Position numbers and translations under genes: made by a program
Notes under the pieces: generated by a model
Told to the model about the DNA's origin: nothing
What the model saw: only the letters and a program-made list of their open reading frames with translations
The model's database searches: none
In this document: positions 8,549-16,703 of the stretch, piece by piece
Layout of the letters: each line of letters begins with the position of its first letter
How positions within the stretch are numbered: the stretch's first letter is position 1
Assembly (NCBI RefSeq): GCF_047461615.1
Contig: NZ_JANSHI010000017.1
Location: forward strand, 1 to 46,082
Length of the DNA: 46,082 bases
Source: Thermostichus sp047461615
GTDB lineage: Bacteria > Cyanobacteriota > Cyanobacteriia > Thermostichales > Thermostichaceae
Direction of reading: 5' to 3'

Positions 8549-9091
8549 CTAGCTTGGGCTGTAGCCAGAGATTTGCTCTTGCCGAGTTTGCTGTTGCCGC
8601 CAGAACTGCTCTGCAAAGGCCACGGTCGGATGGAGGGGAGCTCGCGGCTTACTGCGCAGGATCATCCCTGCCTCTTCAGGGGTGCGGTCGCCCTTGCGCT
8701 GGTTGCAGCGCTCGCAGGCAGTCACCACATTGTCCCAGGTGTGGGAACCACCGCGGGAAAGAGGGATAACGTGGTCTAGGGTCAGGTTATGGGTGCTGCC
8801 GCAGTACTGGCAGGTGTAGTGATCCCGCCGCAGAACCTCGCGCCGAGTAACAGGAGGCACCCGCCAGGGCCGCTCTTTGCCCTTGATGGTGAGGCGAATG
8901 TGCTCAGGCACCTCGATGACCCGGCTGGGGGAGCGCACCTGCCACACCCGCACATCCATCATCCTCAGCGGCTCTGCTTTGCCTGTTAGCAGCAGTACAA
9001 TCGCCCGCTTAATATTGACCCGGCTGATGGGCAAATAGTTTTGGGAGAAGACGACAATCGACTGTTCTAGAACGTTGGTGGCAGCAGTCAT
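8549..9091 (-). CDS. HNH endonuclease family protein
   Basis: A 180-aa HNH nuclease of the stand-alone type common in cyanobacteria. The C-terminal half carries the zinc-ribbon/HNH core: YTCQYCGSTHNLTLDHVIPLSRGG with the DH pair, then WDNVVTACERCNQRKGDRTPEEA, giving two CxxC-type metal motifs (CQYC, CERC) and the terminal Asn. The N-terminal ~80 residues (VVFSQNYLPISRVNIKRAIVLLLTGKAEPL) are the conserved companion region of this family. It has no intein or intron context, so it is probably a resident gene rather than a homing enzyme. Its biological role is not established. Confidence 0.88.
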   Translation of the reverse strand: MTAATNVLEQSIVVFSQNYLPISRVNIKRAIVLLLTGKAEPLRMMDVRVWQVRSPSRVIEVPEHIRLTIKGKERPWRVPPVTRREVLRRDHYTCQYCGSTHNLTLDHVIPLSRGGSHTWDNVVTACERCNQRKGDRTPEEAGMILRSKPRAPLHPTVAFAEQFWRQQQTRQEQISGYSPS

Positions 9092-9210
9092 AGCCTGGCT
9101 TTTCCATCTGCCGCCATTGTCTTGGGAAATTGGGCCAATGGCAAGTTGGTTCTCTAGAGACCTGGACAGATGGGCTACTATCCGGGTGATGGTTGGAGCC
9201 CGTGCCTCCC

Positions 9211-11412
9211 ATGACCCACCCGCTGTATGTTGCCCTGGTTTGGCACCAACACCAGCCCCTCTACAAAAGTCCGCTGGCAGGCAAATATCGCTTGCCCTGG
9301 GTGCGCCTGCACGGGATCAAAGACTACTTGGACTTGGTTTTGCTGCTGGAGCGCTATCCCCGCCTGCACCAAACGGTTAACCTGGTGCCTTCTCTGATTG
9401 TGCAAATTGAAGACTACGTGGCCGGCTCGGCCTTCGATCCCTATTTGGAACTGACCCTCTCCCCCGTTGAAAAGCTTACCCTAGAGCAGCGGCGCTTTAT
9501 TGTCGAGCGCTTCTTCGACAGCCACTACCCCACCATGATTGAGCCCTACCCCCGCTATCGCCAACTCTACGAACAGCGGGAATCGCAGGGGATCAACTGG
9601 TGCCTACAGTACTGGACACCGCAAGACTTCAGCGACCTCCTGGCCTGGCACAATCTGTCCTGGTTTGATCCCCTCTTCCACGAAGATCCCGAGATCGAGG
9701 GCTGGATCAAGATGGGATCTGGCTTTACCCTTTCGGATCGGCAGCGGATCTACGCCAAGCAGCAGCAGATCCTAGCCGCCATCCTGCCCCAGCACGCCAA
9801 GTTGCAAAGTAGCGGCCAACTGGAGCTGACCACCAGCCCCTACACCCACCCCATCTTGCCTCTATTGGTGAGCGAGCGCTCGGCGCGGGTGGCTCGGCCT
9901 GGCCTGCCCCTGCCCCGCTACCCCTTCCACTGGGAGCAGGATGTCCACAGCCAGCTGGAGCGGGCCAAGCAGATCTACCGGGAGCGCTTTGGCCGCGAGC
10001 CGCGGGGGTTGTGGCCTTCCGAACAGGCGGTCAGCCCCGCTATCGTGCCTATCGTGCGCAAGCAGGGCTTTGAGTGGATCATCTCTGACGAGGGAGTGCT
10101 GGGCTGGAGCCTGGGCCAGCCCTTTCACCGCGACGGTCAGGGCCATGTCCTCGAGCCGGAAAAGCTCTACCGCCCCTACCGTCTGGAGAGCGAGGCAGGG
10201 GATCTGGCCATTGTCTTTCGGGATCACCGCCTTTCCGATCTCATTGGCTTTAGCTACAGCGCCATGCCTGCCGACGCTGCCGCCAAGGATCTCATCGGAC
10301 ACTTGGAGAACATCCGCAACCGCCTGCCTCCCGAACAGCCTTGGCTGGTCACCATTGCTCTGGATGGGGAAAATTGCTGGGAGTACTACCCCCAAGATGG
10401 CCGGCCCTTCTTGGAAAACCTCTACGCCCGCCTCAGCCAGCACCCCGCGCTGCGCCTAGTGACGGTCTCGGAGTTTTTGGAGCAGTTTCCCCCCACCGAG
10501 TTTCTGCCCGCAGAACAACTGCACAGCGGCTCCTGGATTGAGGCCGACTTGACCACCTGGATTGGGGATCCCGTCAAAAACCGCGCCTGGGAGCTCTTAG
10601 CCCAGGCCCGTCAGGTGATTCAAGATCACCCCCGCGCCAACCCCCAAGCCTGGGAAGCTCTGTGGGCCGCCGAGGGATCCGATTGGTTCTGGTGGTTTGG
10701 GGCAGGGCATTCTTCCGCCCACGACGCCGTTTTCGACCAGCTGTTTCGGGAACACCTGCAGGCAATCTACGTCGCCCTGGGGGAGGCGGTGCCGGCGGTG
10801 CTGCAGTTTCCCCTCGAGGATCACGACGGCCTAGGGGATCGGCTGCCGCAGGGGTTTATCCATCCCGCCATCAACGGCCGTCCCAGCGAACGGGAGTGGA
10901 GCCAGGCCGGGCGGGTGGAGATTAGCGCCGCCAGGGGTACCATGCACCGCAACAGCGCCGTCCGCCGCCTCTGGTATGGCTTCGATCACTTCCACCTCTA
11001 TCTGCGGCTGGATTTTAACTCGGTGGTGCAGCGGCCCAAGCAATTGCTGGTGCTCTGGTTTTATCCCAACTGCATTACCCTTAACAGCCCCATCCCCCTG
11101 CAGGGACTGCCCGCCGAAGCCCCTCTTAACTACCTCTACCGCCACTTGTTGAGGCTGTCGCTGCCGCCCCCCAGTCAACGCCCGGCGGAGGTAGAGGCTC
11201 AACTTCTCCAAGCAGGGGAGTACCACACCTGGCACTCCCTCAGCCATCAGGTCAAGGCCGTGGTAGATACCTCCCTGGAGGTGGCCATTCCCTGGAGCAA
11301 TTTGGGCGCCCAGCCAGGGCAGGAGCTGCAGTTTGCCATTGTGGCTGCTGACGGCGAGACCTTTCTGGAAGGGATCCCGCCCAAGGCCACCATTGCCCTG
11401 CGCAGACCCTAG
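9211..11412 (+). CDS. Glycoside hydrolase family 57 (alpha-amylase/amylopullulanase-like)
   Basis: A retaining alpha-glucan-active enzyme, 733 aa. GH57 motifs seen in order are HQHQPLY near residue 12, GLWPSEQAVSPAIV with the catalytic nucleophile Glu near 271, WIISDEGVLGWSL near 293, FRDHRLSDLIGFSYS that should carry the acid/base Asp, and ALDGENCWEYYPQDG. The C-terminal ~250 residues form a beta-rich accessory region seen in cyanobacterial members. There is no signal peptide, so it is probably cytosolic and acts on glycogen-type glucans. The start is set at ATG 9211 (MTHPLYVALVWHQHQ); an upstream TTG at 9193 is less plausible. It is followed 17 bp later by the hydrolase gene. Confidence 0.92.
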   Translation: MTHPLYVALVWHQHQPLYKSPLAGKYRLPWVRLHGIKDYLDLVLLLERYPRLHQTVNLVPSLIVQIEDYVAGSAFDPYLELTLSPVEKLTLEQRRFIVERFFDSHYPTMIEPYPRYRQLYEQRESQGINWCLQYWTPQDFSDLLAWHNLSWFDPLFHEDPEIEGWIKMGSGFTLSDRQRIYAKQQQILAAILPQHAKLQSSGQLELTTSPYTHPILPLLVSERSARVARPGLPLPRYPFHWEQDVHSQLERAKQIYRERFGREPRGLWPSEQAVSPAIVPIVRKQGFEWIISDEGVLGWSLGQPFHRDGQGHVLEPEKLYRPYRLESEAGDLAIVFRDHRLSDLIGFSYSAMPADAAAKDLIGHLENIRNRLPPEQPWLVTIALDGENCWEYYPQDGRPFLENLYARLSQHPALRLVTVSEFLEQFPPTEFLPAEQLHSGSWIEADLTTWIGDPVKNRAWELLAQARQVIQDHPRANPQAWEALWAAEGSDWFWWFGAGHSSAHDAVFDQLFREHLQAIYVALGEAVPAVLQFPLEDHDGLGDRLPQGFIHPAINGRPSEREWSQAGRVEISAARGTMHRNSAVRRLWYGFDHFHLYLRLDFNSVVQRPKQLLVLWFYPNCITLNSPIPLQGLPAEAPLNYLYRHLLRLSLPPPSQRPAEVEAQLLQAGEYHTWHSLSHQVKAVVDTSLEVAIPWSNLGAQPGQELQFAIVAADGETFLEGIPPKATIALRRP

Positions 11413-11429
11413 CAAGAAGTATCCCGCCT

Positions 11430-12380
11430 ATGCAGCGCGAGCTTTACCCTCCCATCGAGCCCTACGACCAGGGCTTTCTGCCCGTCTCTTCCCTGCACAC
11501 CCTCTACTACGAGCAGTGCGGCAACCCAGAGGGCAAGCCAGTGGTGTTTTTACACGGGGGGCCAGGGGGTGGGATCGAGCCCCTCTACCGGCAGTACTTT
11601 GATCCCCGCCGCTGGCGGGTGGTGCTGTTTGATCAACGCGGCTGCGGCCGGAGCCGCCCCTACGCCGAGCTGCGGGAGAACACCACCTGGGATTTGGTAG
11701 CCGATATTGAGAAGCTGCGCCAGCACTTGGGCATTGAGCGCTGGTTTGTCTTCGGAGGGAGCTGGGGCAGCGCCCTCGCCTTGGCCTATGGCCAGACCCA
11801 CCCCAACTCCTGCCTGGGCTTTATCCTGCGCGGTATTTTCCTGCTGCGCTCCTTCGAGATCCGCTGGTTTTACCAGGAGGGGGCCAGCTACCTTTTCCCC
11901 GATGCCTGGCAACACTACCTCGAGCCCATTCCCCCCGAGGAACGGGGTGACCTGCTGGCAGCCTACTACCGCCGCCTTAACGACCCCAATCCGCAGGTGC
12001 GCCTGAAGGCAGCCCGTGCCTGGGCCATCTGGGAGGCCAGCACCAGCAAGCTTATCCCTAGCCCTGAACTCATCGAGCGCTTTGGCCAGGAGAGCTTTGC
12101 TGAGGCCCTCGCCCGCCTCGAGTGCCATTACTTCATCCACCGCGGTTTTTTGGAGACAGAGGATCAACTCCTCAAGGGGGTAGAGCGCCTGCGCCACCTG
12201 CCAGCCGTCATCGTCCAGGGGCGCTACGACGTCGTCTGCCCTCCCCTTTCCGCCTGGGAGCTACATCAGGCCTGGCCAGAGGCAGAGTTTCACCTGATCC
12301 CCGACGCTGGCCATTCCATTACCGAGCCCGGGATCCGCACCGCCCTCCTGGCGGCCACCGATCGCTTTGCCCAGCTCTAA
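11430..12380 (+). CDS. pip: Proline iminopeptidase (alpha/beta hydrolase, S33)
   Basis: Releases N-terminal proline from peptides. 316 aa, the usual length. The start MQRELYPPIEPYDQGFLPVS, oxyanion region FLHGGPGGG and DQRGCGRSRP, nucleophile elbow GGSWGSALALAYGQTHP (catalytic Ser), the acid Asp in VQGRYDVVCPP and the His in IPDAGHSITEPGI make a complete triad. The cap domain contains FYQEGASYLFPDAW, typical of prolyl aminopeptidases. It is probably co-transcribed with the GH57 gene 17 bp upstream, with no obvious functional link. Confidence 0.93.
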   Translation: MQRELYPPIEPYDQGFLPVSSLHTLYYEQCGNPEGKPVVFLHGGPGGGIEPLYRQYFDPRRWRVVLFDQRGCGRSRPYAELRENTTWDLVADIEKLRQHLGIERWFVFGGSWGSALALAYGQTHPNSCLGFILRGIFLLRSFEIRWFYQEGASYLFPDAWQHYLEPIPPEERGDLLAAYYRRLNDPNPQVRLKAARAWAIWEASTSKLIPSPELIERFGQESFAEALARLECHYFIHRGFLETEDQLLKGVERLRHLPAVIVQGRYDVVCPPLSAWELHQAWPEAEFHLIPDAGHSITEPGIRTALLAATDRFAQL

Positions 12381-12381
12381 G

Positions 12382-12407
12382 AACGGCTGCAAAGAGGGCC
12401 TGCCGTT
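12382..12407 (+). terminator. Possible hairpin after the iminopeptidase gene
   Basis: Inverted repeat AACGGC (12382-12387) / GCCGTT (12402-12407) with a 14-nt loop, starting 2 bp after the stop codon. There is no T-tract after it, so intrinsic termination is doubtful. Confidence 0.3.
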
Positions 12408-12422
12408 GCCTAGCAGCAAGCC

Positions 12423-12599
12423 TCAGCCTGACTCAAACTGAAGGGCTTCAGGATCTACGTAGTAGCAGCGGGCATTGTCCGCACAAATGAGCGCCCAGCC
12501 GTTGCAGTTAGCATCGACTAGGATGTACTCCGATTGCGGGATAAAATGACCCTGGTGGTTGCGCGTCTCCTCCCTAATCCAGACCGTCTGATAGTTCAT
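12423..12599 (-). CDS. Small hypothetical protein, 58 aa
   Basis: A short open frame starting MNYQTVWIREETRNHQGHF and ending YYVDPEALQFESG. The ATG (complement at 12597-12599) has a good purine-rich ribosome-binding site, GGAGG about 9 nt upstream, which favours this start over the further-upstream in-frame ATG at 12626. The composition looks protein-like (Trp, Tyr and Cys present, no low complexity) and it does not overlap another gene. I recognise no family. It is isolated between pip and a non-coding stretch. Confidence 0.5.
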   Translation of the reverse strand: MNYQTVWIREETRNHQGHFIPQSEYILVDANCNGWALICADNARCYYVDPEALQFESG

Positions 12600-13049
12600 C
12601 CCAACGTCCCTCCAACTCCTCCTCAAAAAGACTCAAGAACAGGACTTAACCTTGCTGCAAGCAGTGGCAAAGCTAGGCAAAAACTAGAGGTAACAAACCC
12701 AACCTCTCCTCGAGGTTCAGTAACCGAGCGCTCGAGGGTAGGTTAGCTAGGCAATACCTTTAACTGGGTAAGAGAAGTCTAGCACTGCCTCTATGAGAAG
12801 AGCGTTAAGAGTTACAGACTAAGGCAAAAAGCTCTGGATTTTCGTAAACTCTTGTTGCAAAATTGGCTCGAGCCCGCTTAGGCTTCTTCAAATGACCCGT
12901 GGTGAATCCTGCAACCCATTGAGGCGGCGATTCCCTCCCTCCGTCAAGTTGGATTTGACACCAGCAATCTGCTACCAGCCTGCCCCTGTTTTTTTCAGTT
13001 CCAGCGCCGCCAAGGTCAAGTCTACCCCGGGTTTTAGCTCAGCGCGGAG
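12600..13049. other. Intergenic stretch without a recognised gene
   Basis: About 450 bp with no convincing ORF; a 66-codon plus-strand frame at 12892-13092 overlaps the end of tlyA and looks unsupported. It holds a 6-bp hairpin AACCTC (12701-12706) / GAGGTT (12712-12717) and the palindrome CGAGCGCTCG at about 12725-12734. It is visibly more AT-rich than the flanking genes. No tRNA or known small RNA was recognised. It must contain the promoter of the 58-aa ORF. Confidence 0.5.
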
Positions 13050-13877
13050 CTACGGGCATAGAGCTGCTCTTGCCCGCTCGCTCATCTGCTGAAGTGCACC
13101 GAGGTCGGGGAGAGGGATCCCTTCCCCTTCAGCAAGCCATAGCCAGTACTCGATGTTGCCGGCAGGGCCAGTGATAGGCGACCACGTATAGCCCTGCACC
13201 CGCCAACCGCGACTCACTGCCGCCTGCATCACCGTCTGGAGCACGCGAGCGTGGATAGCCGGATCCCGCACTACCCCCCTTTTGCCCACCTGGCCTCGGC
13301 CCGCCTCAAACTGCGGCTTGACTAGCAGCAAGGCTTCCCGCGGCGAGCGCAACAGCTTCCACAGAGGATCCAACACCTTAGTCAGGGAAATAAAGGAGAG
13401 ATCCACCACTGCCAGATCCGGCCAGTTGGGAGTGGGCACCTCGGTTCCGTAGAGATCGGCTGGCTGAAGATAGCGCAAGTTAGTTCGTTCCTTAAGGATT
13501 ACCCGCGGGTCAGTTCGCAAAGACCAGGCCAATTGGCCATAGCCCACATCCACCCCATAGACCCGCTGCGCCCCTCGTTGCAGGAGGCAATCGGTGAAGC
13601 CCCCAGTGGAGATGCCAGCATCCAAACAGATGCGACCCTGGACTTGAATGGGAAAAGCTTGCAGTGCCCCCTGGAGCTTTTCTCCTCCTCGCGAGACAAA
13701 AGCAGACTTGGCCTGGATGTGGACTACAGGATCTCCGCTTACCCACGTCCCGGCTTTTTCCGCCCGTACTCCGTTGAGGAAGACTTCTCCCGCCAAGATA
13801 GCCCGCTGCGCCTGCTGGCGCGAAGAAAAATACCCTCGCTCCACCAGCCAGGTATCCAGGCGGACTCGCTCGGCCAT
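13050..13877 (-). CDS. tlyA: TlyA-family rRNA (2'-O)-methyltransferase
   Basis: 275 aa. An N-terminal S4 RNA-binding domain (VRLDTWLVERGYFSSRQQAQRAILAGEVFLNG, residues ~4-60) is followed by an FtsJ-like Rossmann methyltransferase domain: CLDAGISTGGFTDCLLQRGAQRVYGVDVGYGQLAW binds SAM, and DLAVVDLSFISLTKVL, LLVKPQFEAGRGQVGKRGVVRDP complete the family signature. Formerly annotated as hemolysin A; characterised members 2'-O-methylate 16S/23S rRNA cytidines. It lies 65 bp downstream of pstB on the same strand, possibly by read-through. Confidence 0.93.
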   Translation of the reverse strand: MAERVRLDTWLVERGYFSSRQQAQRAILAGEVFLNGVRAEKAGTWVSGDPVVHIQAKSAFVSRGGEKLQGALQAFPIQVQGRICLDAGISTGGFTDCLLQRGAQRVYGVDVGYGQLAWSLRTDPRVILKERTNLRYLQPADLYGTEVPTPNWPDLAVVDLSFISLTKVLDPLWKLLRSPREALLLVKPQFEAGRGQVGKRGVVRDPAIHARVLQTVMQAAVSRGWRVQGYTWSPITGPAGNIEYWLWLAEGEGIPLPDLGALQQMSERARAALCP

Positions 13878-13942
13878 GCACTAGCCACTGGCCTTCCACT
13901 CCATCAAGATAGACGACCGGGATCCCTTCTGTCAGCCGCGAC

Positions 13943-14770
13943 TTAGCCAAAGCGCCCGCTCACATACTCTTCCGTCTCGCGGTTGGCGGGAGAGTTGAAG
14001 ATCTTCTCGGTGCGGTCAAACTCTACCATTCTTCCGTAGCGGATCCCTCTCTCGTCAAGTTCAGTGTTGAAGAAGGCAGTGAAGTCGGACACGCGAGCTG
14101 CCTGCTGCATGTTGTGGGTGACGATGATGATCGTGTAGCGACGGCCCAATTCCTTAAGCAGCTCCTCAATGCGCAGCGTAGAAATAGGATCCAGCGAGGA
14201 GCAAGGCTCGTCCATTAGAATTACCTCCGGCTGAATGGCCAGGGTGCGGGCAATGCAGAGGCGCTGCTGTTGTCCCCCGGAGAGGGAAAGGGCGCTCATC
14301 CTCAACTTATCTTTCACCTCATCCCAGAGAACGGCCTGGCGCAGTGCCCGCTCCACGAGCTCGTCCAGATCCCCCTGGTAGCCATTAATCCGGGGCCCAA
14401 AGGCAATGTTGTCGTAGATGGATTTGGGGAAGGGGTTGGGCTTCTGAAACACTAGGCCAACCCGCCGCCGCACCTCAGAGGGATCCACATCCGGGTCGTA
14501 GATGTTTTTCCCGTGGAAGATAACGGAGCCTTCTACCCTTGCCCCTGGGATTAAGTCATTCATGCGGTTGAAGCAGCGCAAAATAGTGCTCTTGCCGCAA
14601 CCTGAGGGGCCAATGAAGGCTGTGATGTGATTTTTCGGGATCTTCAGAGAAACCTGCTTAACCGCCAGGTGGGAGCCGTAGTAGACGCTCAGATCCCGCG
14701 TCTCTAGTTCAACCTCCAACCGGGTGGATTGCTCAGGAGAGCCCGACTTGTCAGAGAGTGGAGAGCGCAT
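13943..14770 (-). CDS. pstB: Phosphate ABC transporter ATP-binding protein PstB
   Basis: The ATPase that powers high-affinity phosphate import at the inner membrane. 275 aa. Walker A GPSGCGKST, the PstB-typical RCFNRMNDLIPGARVEG, Q-loop GLVFQKPNPFPKSIYDN, signature LSGGQQQRLCIARTLA, Walker B VILMDEPCSSLDPIS and switch His in IIIVTHNMQQA are all present. The C-terminus YVSGRFG is the family ending. It is the last pst gene, 34 bp after pstA. The start at 14770 gives ~20 residues ahead of the ABC core. Confidence 0.97.
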   Translation of the reverse strand: MRSPLSDKSGSPEQSTRLEVELETRDLSVYYGSHLAVKQVSLKIPKNHITAFIGPSGCGKSTILRCFNRMNDLIPGARVEGSVIFHGKNIYDPDVDPSEVRRRVGLVFQKPNPFPKSIYDNIAFGPRINGYQGDLDELVERALRQAVLWDEVKDKLRMSALSLSGGQQQRLCIARTLAIQPEVILMDEPCSSLDPISTLRIEELLKELGRRYTIIIVTHNMQQAARVSDFTAFFNTELDERGIRYGRMVEFDRTEKIFNSPANRETEEYVSGRFG

Positions 14771-14804
14771 AGGAGTGTTGAAAAAGATAACGTCGCTGCA
14801 AGGC

Positions 14805-15704
14805 TTAGATAGTGATGGCTTCTTGGCGACGACTCACAAGGAGTCGGAAACTGACGGTGGTGATCAGGGCCAAAATCACCAGAGCCAAAGCCCCTCCCCA
14901 GGCAAGCTTCTGCTGGTTTTCAAAGGGGACAAGGGCAAAGTTGTAGATCAACACAGCCAGCGAGGCCACTGGCTTCAACAAACCGCTGGGCCAGAGAAAG
15001 CTAAACAAAGCCGTGAAGATCAAGGGCGCCGTCTCACCAGCAGCGCGGGCAATGGCCAACGTCACCCCCGTCAGGATCACCGGCAGAGCCGCTGGCAACA
15101 CCACGCGAAACACCGTCTGCACTCGCGAAGCCCCCAACGCATAGGCAGCAGCCCGCGTATCGGCCGGCACCAGGCGCAGCGCCTCTTCACAGGACAAAAT
15201 GATGATAGGCAGGGTCAGCACCGATAGAGCCATCCCGCCGGCAAGGGCCGAGAAGGTTTTGGTGGAAAGCACCAGCACCCCATAGGCAAACACCCCGGCA
15301 ATGATGGAGGGAACCCCCGTCAACACCTTGATAATGAAGCGCAGAAAGGAGGCCGCGGGGCTGTTTTTGCCAAACTCCGAGAGATAGATGGCTGCGAATA
15401 GACCAATGGGGAATGTGATAGAGATAGCAATCGACACCACAATAATCGTCCCCAGCACCGCATTGCCAAATCCGCCCACCTGATCGCCCGGAGGAGGGGG
15501 AAGCTGGGTCAGCGTCTGCCAGCTCAGGCGCTCGATGCCCCTGGTGAAAACGTAGTAGAGGATGAGAGCCAGCACAAAAATGGCGAAGATGCTGGAGGTA
15601 GCTGTCAGCGCTGTCATTCCTACATCCAAGAAGATGCGCTGCCAGGGCTTCGCTCTGCGCTTAAACAAATTGCCTTGCTCTACCGCCTGCACTTGCGCCG
15701 TCAT
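14805..15704 (-). CDS. pstA: Phosphate ABC transporter permease PstA
   Basis: Integral membrane channel subunit, 299 aa with about six transmembrane helices; the first is at ~30-55 (ATSSIFAIFVLALILYYV). The permease signature region is FGNAVLGTIIVVSIAISITFPIGLFAAIYLSEF, and the EAA-loop is EEALRLVPADTRAAAYALGASRVQTVFRVVLP, which contacts PstB. It starts 6 bp after the pstC stop, so is translated from the same message. Confidence 0.96.
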   Translation of the reverse strand: MTAQVQAVEQGNLFKRRAKPWQRIFLDVGMTALTATSSIFAIFVLALILYYVFTRGIERLSWQTLTQLPPPPGDQVGGFGNAVLGTIIVVSIAISITFPIGLFAAIYLSEFGKNSPAASFLRFIIKVLTGVPSIIAGVFAYGVLVLSTKTFSALAGGMALSVLTLPIIILSCEEALRLVPADTRAAAYALGASRVQTVFRVVLPAALPVILTGVTLAIARAAGETAPLIFTALFSFLWPSGLLKPVASLAVLIYNFALVPFENQQKLAWGGALALVILALITTVSFRLLVSRRQEAITI

Positions 15705-15710
15705 GTTCCT

Positions 15711-16679
15711 CTACTCCCGCGAAGCTGTTAGCGCGAACTTAACACGGCGTATCATCAGCTCCGCCGCAATGTTAACCACCAGAGTGATGGCTAACAGAAT
15801 CAAGGCCACATACATAAGTGCTGCAACCTGCTCGGGGCCCGCTTCCGCAAACTCGTTGGCCAATAGGGCTGGGATGTTGCTGGCAGGAGCCAGAAGCGAG
15901 ATGCTAATGCCGCGGGCATTCCCAATCAGCATCGCTACTGCCATCGTCTCCCCTAGGGCGCGTCCCAAACCCAAAACCACCGCTCCCAGGAGGCCACCAA
16001 TTGCTGCCGGCAGCACGACACCAAAGATGGCTTCCCAGCGAGTGGCTCCCATCGCATAGGCAGCCGCCCGCAACTCTGGCGGAACGGACACCAGCACTTC
16101 CCTGGCGATGGCAGTAATGATGGGGATGATCATGATCCCCAAGACAACCCCCGCTGTCAGCATCCCAGGCCCTACTGGTGGTGTGCTGAAAATGGGCAGC
16201 CAGTTGAAGTGCTGGAACAAAAACATCTGTACAGGGCGGAAGAAGGGGATGAAGATAAACAACCCCCAAATGCCGTAGACCACACTGGGAATGGCTGCCA
16301 GCAGCTCCACCACGATGATCAAGGCTGTGCGCAAAGGCTTGGGCAAAAAGTCCTCGCTCAAAAAGATGGAGATGCCAAAGCTTAAGGGAACGCCCACGAT
16401 CAGAGCAATCAGAGAAGTTACCAGTGTGCCGTAGATCTGGGGCCAAGCACCGTAGTTGTTCACAACAGGATCCCAGGTGGTGCCCCAGAAAAAGCCCAGC
16501 CCGAACTTCCGAATGGCAGGTAGCGCCTGAATCCCAATCTCCAGGGCAATCCACAACAGTAGGAAAGCCGAGAAAAAGACGGCGATCCGCGTTGCCCAAA
16601 TAAATAGCCAGTCGCGCCAGCGCTGGAAGACGGGCCGGGGCCGAAATAGAGAACTGCTCTCCGAAAAGGTAGTGGTCAT
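15711..16679 (-). CDS. pstC: Phosphate ABC transporter permease PstC
   Basis: Partner permease of PstA, 322 aa with about six transmembrane segments. FGLGFFWGTTWDPVVNNYGAWPQIYGTL is the characteristic periplasmic loop; GTLVTSLIALIVGVPLSFGISIFLSE and the EAA-loop PPELRAAAYAMGATRWEAIFGVVLP follow. Start ATG at 16679, 24 bp after the pstS stop. Together with PstA it forms the phosphate channel. Confidence 0.96.
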   Translation of the reverse strand: MTTTFSESSSLFRPRPVFQRWRDWLFIWATRIAVFFSAFLLLWIALEIGIQALPAIRKFGLGFFWGTTWDPVVNNYGAWPQIYGTLVTSLIALIVGVPLSFGISIFLSEDFLPKPLRTALIIVVELLAAIPSVVYGIWGLFIFIPFFRPVQMFLFQHFNWLPIFSTPPVGPGMLTAGVVLGIMIIPIITAIAREVLVSVPPELRAAAYAMGATRWEAIFGVVLPAAIGGLLGAVVLGLGRALGETMAVAMLIGNARGISISLLAPASNIPALLANEFAEAGPEQVAALMYVALILLAITLVVNIAAELMIRRVKFALTASRE

Positions 16680-16703
16680 CTGCTGGGTAGGGGGTACAAA
16701 CCT

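Noticed and set aside
8549..9091. HNH gene as a homing endonuclease of a mobile intron
   Set aside because: It is a free-standing gene with no flanking intron or intein features; the family is common as resident genes in cyanobacteria.
10831..11415. Minus-strand ORF antisense to the GH57 gene
   Set aside because: No similarity recognised; the plus-strand reading is clearly coding.
12892..13092. 66-codon plus-strand ORF after the small hypothetical gene
   Set aside because: Overlaps the 3' end of tlyA, lacks a good ribosome-binding site and has non-protein-like composition.
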